A DNA stretch of 64,000 bases from Embiotoca jacksoni (taxonomy: Eukaryota; Chordata; Actinopteri; Embiotocidae). The notes under the pieces were generated by a model that saw nothing but the letters and a program-made list of their open reading frames with translations, was not told the origin of the DNA and made no database searches. The position numbers and the translations under genes are program-made. Within the stretch, counting starts at the first letter, position 1, and every line of letters begins with the position of its first letter. The stretch lies in assembly GCA_022577435.1 (NCBI GenBank), contig JAKOON010000012.1, positions 17,373,585 to 17,437,584 of the forward strand, given 5' to 3'. This document shows positions 24,485-34,900 of the stretch, in pieces.

Positions 24485-24490
24485 AATAAA
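24485..24490 (+). terminator. Possible distal usp45 polyadenylation signal
   Basis: AATAAA in CCCCAATAAAGATG, followed by T-rich sequence. It could serve a longer usp45 3' UTR. Confidence 0.3.
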
Positions 24491-25339
24491 GATGTTTTTG
24501 TCTTAAATTTTGTCTTAATTCGCACGTCGACACATGTTCATGCTTGGTAAATGGCAGATGCACCTTATGTGCCCCGAAAGGCCCAAGTTCACTGTAGGAA
24601 ATACTTTCATCATCAGCGAACGTTTATCAGGCGTCACACAACTTCCAGTGGAGCTACAAAAAAAAGGCTTTTTACAATGTCTTCACATACACAGTGTAGT
24701 CCTCAACACCTGGATGAAGACCAACTTATAATTCATTTTCTTGTCTGAAAACACACAAATGTTGAATTTACTCTCCTAGAAATACTTTTGGAAAATAACA
24801 AATACATTTATTGAAAAGTCAACCAACTAACTGATCAACAGAATCTCTGTCTCACACATCCTTTGTTAAACACTTTGTTACTCTGTTCTGCACTAGGTTA
24901 CGGGGAAATAATGAAACAGCCTAGTAGCACACAGTATATTGGGGTCATTTGGAGGCCCAACAACAGAATCTTGCCCCCAAGGCCAAATTTTGAAGTTAGT
25001 TACAATCTGCTAAATTGCATATTCTATATTTGTCTTGATGAACTTACTGAGCTGGGTAAGACCGACGGGCTGAAAAGGGGCCCCGGTTCTTCTTTTAATC
25101 TGGCCCCTGATGGAACCCATGGTCTAATATATATATCTGTACAAATTATGTTTTACAGAAAGAAGAATGATGGAAAAGGACAAGATTTCATTGTGTGTCC
25201 TGTTCAGGTAGGAAGCAGAAGCGGATGTTTTTCTGCAGACAACTGAAGCAGCAGCAGAATCCACTCCATCACCTCTGTAAAAAGAAAAAGAGGAGAGCCT
25301 GAACTCACCACAGCAGAAGTAACAGTCACTCACAGTAGG

Positions 25340-26113
25340 AATGGACCTGACGCCTCAGGCACAGGTAAATTCCAATAACACTGTGTAGCCTACCTGCTGT
25401 GGTGTTGAGGGAATCCTCCGCCTCCACTGGCTGCTCTGTGATGACATCAGGAGGCGCTGGAGTTGCAGCCGCAGCAGAACTGTCCGGCTGCTCGCTGCTG
25501 TTTGGTTCTGTGTGAGTCGGAGGCTCAAACAGCACACAGATTTCTCTCCCTGCAACGTCAGCGAAGGCGTTCAGGATCTCTGCTGCAAAGCAGTTGAGCT
25601 TCTCCACCAGGATGTCTTCTCTACAGTCTGACCTGTTCCCGGATGGACAGGACCATGTTGTCTCTGGTGGAGCGGGAGAAGGTGACCTGATGGAGCGTGG
25701 TGGACAGAGCAGAGACCTCTACGGCTTTAGTGACTCCATTTTACTGAGCTGCTTGGAGGGCATGTCGAAGGAGGTGTTTGGAGGAGGCAACCAGACGTCC
25801 TGCAGGACTTTGGGAACCACCTCCATCACCACCTCCCGTGGGCCGAGCAGTTTGAAGCCGGGGGCCTCCTGCTGCTGCTCCGTCAGGCTCCTGGCACATT
25901 TCTCAGCCTGGCCGATGATCTTTGGATGTCTGTTGGTTACAGTCAGTCAGAGTTTGTTTTAAAACACCTTAGAATGACAGTGTGACATCTCAACCAAAGG
26001 ACTTTAACTGATTATAAATGTGTCAGACATAACTCACATAGACTGAGGAGGGATGGACTTCTGGCCTCAAACTCAACATCCCTCATTTTCACACTGGTGT
26101 GCACCGCCCACAC
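25340..26113 (-). pseudogene. Antisense exon-like relic, unrecognised gene
   Basis: On the minus strand, 26113-26038 is exon-like: acceptor GTTCCAG, open frame VWAVHTSVKMRDVEFEARSP, donor GTGAGTT. From 25929 down follows PKIIGQAEKCARSLTEQQQE, then GPREVVMEVVPKVLQDVW. A one-base frameshift near 25732 leads to KAVEVSALSTTLHQVTFSRS; a further frame change near 25630 leads to REDILVEKLNCFAAEILNAF. The codon-like composition and paired splice sites look like a decayed gene or retained domesticated exon set. I do not recognise the family. Confidence 0.45.
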
Positions 26114-26205
26114 CTGGAACAAGGAGTGATGTGTGGTGAGCAGACTGGATGTAAAATCAAGTTTCTTGTGACAAACTCCAAACTAGTTTTCAGGATTAAT
26201 AAAGT

Positions 26206-26232
26206 GTCTGTCTGTCTGTCTGTCTATCTATC
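26206..26232. repeat. (TCTG)n/(TCTA)n microsatellite
   Basis: TGTC repeated five times, then TATC twice. Confidence 0.85.
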
Positions 26233-26879
26233 TTATTCTAAACCACTATTCAGTAAGCATTTAAATACACTTGTGTCATTTGATACCAAGCAACACAATG
26301 CAAATACTGTGATTTGGTTGTTACAGGTGATTATTATAAAGGCTTAGACTATAATGACACAAATGAAATATGTTAACACTTTATCATTCTTTTAATTCTA
26401 ATAAAGTACTTTTCTTTATTATTTTTATAGTTTTTTAAATTATGTATTTCAGTATTTTATTTCAATTCTTTAATTCGTTTTTCTCTGTAGGAACCATGTG
26501 TGAGTTGCAAAAATGTATTTCTCTGTAGCAACTTCTGCTGCTGTGGTCCTTGTGTTAAAATCCTATATAATGTTGACACAGATTGACTGAGACAGTAGAC
26601 ATACTTAAGTGTTTGTAGTTCTGTTGACACCTGTGGCTGACACACACTAGCAGAAGACATGCATGTCCTTGTGCACGGTGCTCCACGTCCACAGACACGT
26701 TATTATTATGCAACAATTCATACAAAATAACAATGGATTCTGGTTTCATATTCCTTCCTCAATATTTAATAAAAGTGGTGGATTGAAATCGAACATCCAT
26801 CAACACGTCCTCCTGTACTGGAAACTGAGAAGCACAGTTTTGCTCCACACAGCTCACCGATCTGGAACAACAGATGGAT

Positions 26880-27650
26880 TTTGTTGAAAGGAAAATCTTT
26901 GTTCTATCATGAGTGGATGGAGAGAGGAGTCTGGTCCATTTTACATTTGATGGGTTCAAGAGGGAATGTTCTGGAGTACAATTCAGGATAAATTCAATGT
27001 GAAGTGTACAGAAAAACAATACCCAGTAGTTATCAAGGCAATTCCACCAGCGATGCTGATTATAGTGAAAGGCGTGCTAATTTATGGTGTGTTAGCTCCA
27101 CAAATTACTTCACTTTATATTTATGATCTGAAAAAGGAGAAAAGGTGCACTAACAAAAGGTTGAAGATGTGCCCTGACATCTAAACTCTTCCCGCTTACT
27201 TTGAAAACGAGAAATCTTTTACCAGATTATCCTAAAGAGATCAGGACCAGACTGAGAACCATATTCCTCAATCTCCCTATTTCACCAAAAGCTAAGGAAA
27301 CTCAATTTAAAATGATAAATGGCAGCAATCCTTTGTAATGAGTTCATGAGACAAAGTTTCAACATTGAAAAAAAAATAACAGCATATTTTGTGATTCTGA
27401 TATTGAAACTTAAGAACATTTGTTATTTGTTTGCCATTATACCAGATCCTTTTGGGAATCTTTTTTAACCGGATAGATAAAAAGGACTCTGAATTACCCA
27501 AATTCATATCTAATGAGATTAAATTTGGAGTTATGTTGCAAAACAGACAAGGGAAACGCTGTATAACCTAATAGCCTAATAATGACAGCTAAACAATTAA
27601 TTCCCAGATTCATTCATGTCAGACCACTCTTCTTAATGAATGAGTTAATT
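26880..27650 (+). mobile_element. L1-type LINE ORF2 C-terminal relic
   Basis: The + strand reads, across stops and shifts, PISPKAKETQFKMING, then FCDSDIET and EHLLFVCHYTRSFW (27387-27453). This is the C-terminal Cys/His signature (C-X-D…H…C…F-W) of fish L1/Tx1-like ORF2 proteins. The upstream part is more decayed and the boundaries are approximate. Confidence 0.65.
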
Positions 27651-28119
27651 TGAAGAAAGCTTTGAAATTCAGGTAAACCAGCAGGCAAACATGCAGACAC
27701 TGCTTCCTGAATACACCTCTGACGTCTTTTGTTATTTTTCAAAATGTAATTATTGTTGTTGTTGTTCTTTTAATTTAGGATATTTATTTTCAGTTGATTC
27801 TACTGACTTGTATTTAAAAAAAATAAATGCAATAGCTCAGTTGATACTTTTATAATGTAGTCTATTGTTTCTACCTGAAATTTTGTATGCGACCAATTTG
27901 ATTTAAATAAAGGTTTAAAAAAAATGTGATGGACTGAAAACTGAGCAAGATCAGGTAATATAAATATAATATAAATACTTCGCTCTATTAAATACTACCT
28001 GTGTATCTGCTGGCGGTATAAGCAATCAACGTGTTTACAACAAGCAGGTTTAATATTGATGCTTTATTAATTTCGTTTTAAGCCTTAAAACATTGACGGT
28101 TCGTTTCAGTGTAAAAAAC

Positions 28120-28834
28120 ACGAGGACCACGAATCCAACACGTGAATGCGGTGTCCACATATTTTAACTCCAAGTCGGACGACGTGGTGGTTCTCCATTT
28201 CACGAACCTGCAGCTCCATCAGGAACCAAACAACAAGGGGTCTGAATCGCGACATTTCCGACGCGCCGTGAAGGCAGCGCCGCCTCGCTCTCACTTCCTC
28301 CTCCAGCAGCCATTTTGATTTGGGACCGCATCGCCGGAGAGAAACTGTCTTGTGAAAGGTGGGCACGATGTTACTCAAAGCACGGCCTCGATGTGAATTC
28401 CTGTCGCGCTTCCCCCCCGCCACCACCCACCACCAACCTCCTCGGCACGTAAAGTTCACACGTAAAGACGTGATCGTTCCGTAATCTGAGATAATCTGAG
28501 CTGCGTATCTTCCAGTTTTCACATTTAGCTTCGCTCGCGTTAGCTCGCGTTAGCTCGGCGGAGCTTCCTTTGCTCGTCAACGCGTGACCCGCGGCGGCCT
28601 CGGCGGTTACGGTTTCACCGGCCCCGGAGTTATTTCGGTCGCATACGTCAGTATTGGCACAAAGTCCCGCGTTTACGTACATGTCCGTCCGCGTCCATTA
28701 TTAACGGAAGAAACGGCCTCCGGCTGCAAACATCCAGCGGCGGCGTCGTCTTCTTGCGCGGAGACGCGTCGCGTCGGCTCGGGACGCGCTGATGGTGCAA
28801 AGTGAAATTAAATGTGCTGGTGTGGGTATTCTAG
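28120..28834 (+). promoter_or_regulatory. pnisr: pnisr CpG-rich promoter and 5' UTR exon
   Basis: The sequence turns sharply GC/CpG-rich here. A non-coding first exon probably ends at 28358 (GAAAG|GTGGGC), downstream of AGCAGCCATTTTGATT, which resembles a YY1-type initiator. It would splice to 28835. TSS position is inferred. Confidence 0.6.
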
Positions 28835-28939
28835 GCGTGAACTGAGGAGTGATGTGGGACCAGGGAGGACAGCCCTGGCCGCAGTGGCCCCTGAGCCAGC
28901 AGCAGTGGATGCAGTCCTTCCAGCACCAGCAGGATCCAG
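28835..28939 (+). CDS. pnisr: pnisr exon with start codon
   Basis: The acceptor TATTCTAG is at 28834, there are 17 nt of 5' UTR, and the ATG is at 28852. It encodes MWDQGGQPWPQWPLSQQQW and onward. The donor is CCAG|GTCAGT. Confidence 0.95.
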
Positions 28940-31900
28940 GTCAGTGAACGCCGCACCGCTAAAACAACCGTCCTCTTAAATAAACGCGCTGCCCGGGACA
29001 GGGCCGGTAACCGGAGTGTGACTCTGACGGTCTCTCGGACAGGTCAAGTGGACTGGGCGGCCCTGGCCCAGGCGTGGATAGCCCAAAAGGAATCGACGGG
29101 AGCGGAGCAGCAGAACTTGCAGCCCAATGGCCAGGACATCCCGGGCCTTGAGCCGGTTGGACAGAGTAACCATGGCAACTTCCAGGGAGAACCAGCATTT
29201 GGCAGAATGTGGCAGCCAGGTAGGTACCGACCAAAGCCTGAGACCAAAGCCTGAGACCAAAGCCTGAGACCAAAGCCTGAGACCAAAGCCTGAGACCAAA
29301 GCCTGAGACCATCTCATGCCTTTGACCCCTTTCCTCCCCACACACTTTTTCCCCAAGCGATTCTGTTTTCACCTCATTTCTGCTCTTTCAAGGATGGAGG
29401 ATATCTTTATTCTGCCCGGTCACAGCTTCAGTTTTCTGCTGTGATTATACGTCGGACACTTCAATGTTCACTCGGCCGCTCTGCGGGGCGTACTGCTGAC
29501 CGGGGCCCGGTTAATTGTGATGACGTTAAAGTCGACCATTTCTTCCTAAAAGTAGTCCCGTTGGTCGTGCTGGTTAAAGCTGCTCCGGTAGTTTCAGGAC
29601 GAACCCGACGTTACGCTCAGTAGGATGTAATGACTGCAGACAAGTACCGAAGGAGCGAACTCGTATATCGTGCAGTGAGTTTGGGTCTGGAGACACCGGG
29701 CTTATCGTCGGTGGGTTAAAGTCCATATTGCTTTGCTTTTTGTTTAATTTTTATGTCATTAACAGAATGGGGAATGCACGGACAGCCCCCTCCCCCTCCA
29801 CCCCCCGACCCGGCCTGGATACCTCCAGGGTCCGGACCAATGGACGTGGTGAACCCCAGCGAGGACAGCAACAGCCAGGACAGCGTGGAGTTCAACTCTG
29901 AAGCCCACCATGGGGTTTACCCCCAGAACAGCCATGGGTATGGGGCACAGCCCGACAGCTACGCCATGGCCCCCATGGCCATGAACCAGTTTGATTATCA
30001 GGTATGCAGATGCTACAGTAAAAACTGTTGAAGTGTTTCGGTTTTAGTGTGACAACCAAGTAACACAAGAAGGACCAATCCATAGAAACTGTGCCGGGTC
30101 CCAGCATCTAGGTGCTTCAGTCATTGCTTTCTTGATGCTGTGCAGAGGAAAGTGTTGGCTTATTGAGGATCCAGCATGGTTTGGTATTACTTTATTAGCT
30201 GATTTGATTTTTGTATTTTTTCCTTATTTTATTAGCCCAGTCAGGAGTGATGGATGAATGTCAGCTAAAATGCTCTGGGGAGAGACGGCAACATCCCCAC
30301 GCTCAGTGATTGCCACAAACCTTCTGCACTTTGAACGACCTTTAATTTTCATTCTGTGCTGTCTCTCCACAGCATGGAGCTGCTTCATCCTTCGGCCCCT
30401 CACCCACCGGCTTCCACTCCCAATACTGGCAGGGTCCCCCTCAGAACAGACGAGATACCAGACCGCCGGGCTTCAGAGAACGGCCCAGATCTCCCATCCA
30501 GCTCCCTGTCAAACCCGAGGCCCCGGCACCACTCGGTGAGTCACCACACCTGCAGGTCTCTAAAGGCTGAGAGGGCCTTAAATAAAGCATTAAAATGTCT
30601 TTAAAAAAAACCCCTCTAATGAACACCCAGTTTAACTGTTAACATGTCTGTGTGATGTTTTTGATGTGCTAGAAAATATATAATGAGCGAAATAGGCAGT
30701 CAATGTAATGGCTGGACATTTCATCTTTGAACTATAGCATCCTAATGTCAGTCTCAAATCACTGATTCAGACAGACGTGGTTTCATGCGTCATATACCGA
30801 AGGAACCAATCCCGTCACCTTGCAGGGTTGAGCTCTCCTTGTCATTGAGCTGCAGGTCCGTCACCATCACAGTGATTTCATTGTCTTTTACGGTTCATTT
30901 TATGCCACTATTATAACATAAGCTAATTTGGAGTTTATAAAAAAAAAAAAATCTGTGTTCTCCCTTTAGGTTTTGTGCAGGTGTAACATAAGTAACCACT
31001 TACATTTACAAAGCCCATCATTGAAAGATACAAAGAACTTACTAACAACGACAGGAACCAGCAATCAAAATAAACAGTGTATGACGGTGCTAAAAATTCA
31101 CCACCCGTATTCCATAGTAGACGAAGGAGGCGGCACGAGATGACATCATTAAAAGAGTCAAACCTCAAATGACGTGGAGAATAAATGGAAATATGACTTT
31201 CCTATTACTTTCATCCAACTGATAAATGGAAATGATTGAAACAATTATGCAGAATATTTGCGATCAGGTGATTATGTAATAATTGTTACCGGTCTAGGTG
31301 GGCGGAGATAGAGGCGGGAACTATTTGTACATTCAAAGACCTGAATGAAGGCAAAGTTGAACATTTACACCAGTTTGAGGCATTTGTCTTTTTTTTAAAG
31401 GTTTAATCAATGCCAGGAGAAGAACTTTAAGTTTAACGTGGTGAACCCGACAGGAAGCATGTGGAAACTGTAGACACGATATATTTCAATCAATCAATGG
31501 ACATAATAGATAACTGTAGCCTTCATGTTCCTGCTATAAAAGTCATGACATTTTATTTTATGTGGTATTTAAAAGGTCTTGAAAAGTATTAAATGTATTC
31601 TTTTGATTTGATCATTTTGATCCTGGATTTCAACTTCAGATGCGGTGAAAAGACGCACGCTACCTGCATGGATCCGCGAGGGCCTTGAAAAGATGGACAG
31701 GGAGAAGCAGAAGAAGCTGGAGCGAGAGCGAATGGAGAAGGAGCGCGCCGAAATGGCAAAAGACGACCGCAAAGAGCACGAGGCGGACGAGGAGGGTGAC
31801 GGGCCGCGAGTGCCCCGCAAGAGCAAATTTGTAAGCATCAATTCCTGACCTTGACTGCAGAATAGTTCCCTTTGAGAGACAGGTTGCACTTTGTGTGCCG

Positions 31901-34900
31901 TGTTACTGATGAAAGGACGTTTACAGTCAGGTTTGTGGCAGCGATTGCCTCGACAGATGCACATTGTGCTGTTTTGATGATTGAAACTCAGTCTACGCTT
32001 CTGTCTGCATCAGGACAGTGATGATGAGGGGAATGAGGACAATGACGAAGAAGAAAAGGTTTCGGTGAAGAAGGAGTTTTCTGTCCGGAGTCCGTCACCT
32101 CCTGCAGAAGACAGTGAACCCGAAATGACGGAGGAGGAGAAAGAATTCCAGCTGGTCAGTTTTATTATTCATGTTATGTCCCCTGCAAACAGACTGAGTA
32201 GATGTGGATGTTTCTCAGTAGGACTCATGGAAACATTTGGATGTTTGGGGTTATTTTTTCCCGTTTTTAGATGATCATCACAAAAACGCTTCTGACCGAG
32301 ATCCTGCTGGAGGTCACTAATGAAGAGATCCTGCATGTGGCCAGAGAGACTCACAGGAAAGCCACTCGAGGTCTGCTCTTGTTTTTTATCCAGTTTATGC
32401 ACCATCCATGCCTGTCACCAAGACATTATATTTAAATCCGGAGAGAATCCATCGTAATCTCTGAATTACTCACTTATGCCCCGTAACCAAGGGCGATTGA
32501 GCAGCAAACGTGGGAGTATGTCTGATATGAGTTTTCAACCATTCTCTGCTAATGCATCAGAAGGAAAGAGCAGAGCGATGCTTTTCACAAACCGTATTTG
32601 GTATTGAGGGTCCTGCTGAATGGCTTTATGACTGAATGAAGTCTCTGCATTGACTCTGACCAGCACTCACCTGCAGAGTCAGCGACTCCTCCATTCAAGT
32701 GACTGTGCATTAGTACAGATTGGTTCTTTCCCTCGTGTCCGACTGTTTAACTTGGATTGTGTGACAGAAGTTTGTTTGTTAACCCTCTCTCTCTTCTCTA
32801 TTTCTTTTGTTTTTTATTTTTATTTTTTTTTTGTTCACACTGGCAGATCTCGTGAATAGTGCTTTTTCTGTGACCCTCTTCTCTAGCGACTCTCTTGCCT
32901 TTGAGAAAATGGCAGTATGTGTTTTAACATGTTGTTCCTGTTGTTGATGTGAATCAAAGCTCCTGCAAAACAGCTGGCACAGTCAAGTGCACTGGCTTCT
33001 CTGACTGGTCTCAGTGAGTATCCCTTTTTCTGTCACTGGGGGGGAGGGGACGGGAATACTTTGAATTTTAGTGGGAACGTGGGGAAAGCCGTTGGCACAA
33101 GACATGAGACCCAGATATATTTGATTTAAAGCAAAAGTGGCATCTGATTTTGATATTAGAAGCATGCTCTGGAATACTAAGTATTTACATGAGTGTTTAA
33201 GGGCTGTTTGTATTCTCTCTGTTTTTAAGAGGTTTATTAGTGTGAAGTACAGTAGTTATAGAGGATGAAGGGCCTTTCTTGGGGACCTTGGGTTTGGGGT
33301 TGAGTGGTTTCATGAGTGGAACCTGATTGTGAGAACGGATCTTGGTCCCTTCCAACTCTCAACAACCCGTGGGCTCTGTTGTGGCAGGCGGGCTCGGTGA
33401 CTATGGTTCAGATGAGAGCGAGGATGAGGACGGCCGCAGCGTCCGAGGATCTGAATCCTCCGACACGGACGAGGAAGAGCTGCGCCACCGCATCCGCGAG
33501 AAGCAGGACGCCTTCCGCCGCAAAGAGCGGGAGATGCAGCAGCTGCAAGAAAAACAAGCACAAGAGGCTCTGCTTGCACGCGGTAAGACTTCCGTCAATG
33601 ACCTTTCAAAACCCGGAAAACACTTTTAATTTCCAAAGTCTGATTTAAAAATGCTCAAATTTCAGTGTTAGTATGACAGTTCTTCAGTGTGTTGAAAGCA
33701 CCGGACGTTTCCTGTTTTTACTTTTAACCCGAGTCTTGTTGTCTGTTTGTACAGAGGAGATGGCGAAGGAGAGATTGAGCAGAGAAAGGGGGGAATATGA
33801 TGAGGCTCAGTTAGAAAATCCACACAAACAGGAAGTGAAAGAGAGGGAGGCCGAGCCCGTGGTAGACAGGCGTAGGTCCCGTAGCGACAGGGAGGGCAGT
33901 GAGGTCAAGCACTCGGCCAGAGGGAAGGAGCGTTCAGGGAGGGGCGGCAGCGATTCACCCGCCAACGGTCACAGCAGCAGCTCCCGCTCCACCTCCAGCC
34001 ACAGCAGCAGTCGTTCCTCGTCCTCGTCCTCGTCCTCCTCGGCCTCTTCTCGTAGTTCCTCTCGGTCTTCTTCCCCGCGAAGGAAGAGGAGGCGCAGCCG
34101 CTCGACGTCCCATAAGGCCCGGCGCCGCAGCCGCAGCCACAGCTCCCACAGGCACCGCAGCGAGAAGGGCAGGGACAGGAGGAGGAGCAGCGCAGAGCGA
34201 ACGGGCCGCCACAAGAAAGAGCGCAGTGATTCCAGGGAGCACAGGAGTCGCAGGAGCAGATCCAGATCCCGAGACAGAGACAGAGACAGGGCCAGAGCCC
34301 GAGACAGCCGCAGTCGCAGCAGAGACAGAGAGAGGGACAAGGACAGGGACAAGGAGAGGAAAAGGAGCCGAGAGCGAAGGGACAGCAGCCACGGTCGCAG
34401 CGGCAAACACAAGCAAAAGGCCTCCAGCAAAGACAGAGAGAGGAGGAGGGAGAGGAGTCGAAGCCACGAGAAAGATAAGAAGAAGAAGGATAGAGACCGG
34501 GATAAGGAGAGAGAGAAAGAGTTAGATAAAAAGAAAGAGAAGCCAAAGGCCAAAGAGAAGGAGAAGGAGAAGGACAAAGGGAGCTCTGTAGTTACAGAGG
34601 AGAACGGCAAATCAAAGAGGAGGAAAGAGAGCGACTCGTGCACAGACTCCCAGAGCGACAGACGCTCTCGACAGGATAGCAAAGCCAGCAGAAGGGGCTC
34701 CGCCAAAGCTAGCAAGAAGCGCTCAGACTCTGACTCCAGTAGGTCCCCCTCCCCCGAAGTTAGCAAGGAAAAGAAATCTAAGAAATCCAAACGTAGTCGC
34801 TCAAGGTCGACGGAAAAATCTCACAAGTCTGGTAAGAAGGCAAGCCGCAAACACAAGTCTAAGTCGCGATCAAGGTAGTATTCGTTTTTTTCCTCTTCTT

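Larger units (their letters stand above)
21619..24495 (+). other. usp45: usp45 3' UTR and downstream flank
   Basis: No coding exon is visible. A cluster of AATAAA signals at 23433-23477 suggests a 3' UTR of about 1.85 kb; a weaker candidate end is the AATAAA at 24485. A GC/CpG-richer patch at about 23590-23860 contrasts with AT-rich surroundings and is unexplained. UTR extent is inferred from the signals only. Confidence 0.5.
24496..28119. other. usp45-pnisr intergenic spacer
   Basis: AT-rich spacer holding an antisense exon-like relic (25340-26113), a TCTG/TCTA repeat (26206-26232) and an L1-type LINE fragment (26880-27650). Confidence 0.7.

Noticed and set aside
28959..29372. Antisense ORFs of 126-137 codons with LWSQALVSGFG repeats
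   Set aside because: They are generated by the 13-bp minisatellite, whose unit length rotates the frame. No splice or family support.
33899..34790. Long ORFs in other frames and antisense over the pnisr RS exon (up to 273 codons)
   Set aside because: They mirror the repetitive AGR/CGN/GAR composition of the RS domain. The + frame ending in KHKSKSRSR is the conserved PNISR protein.
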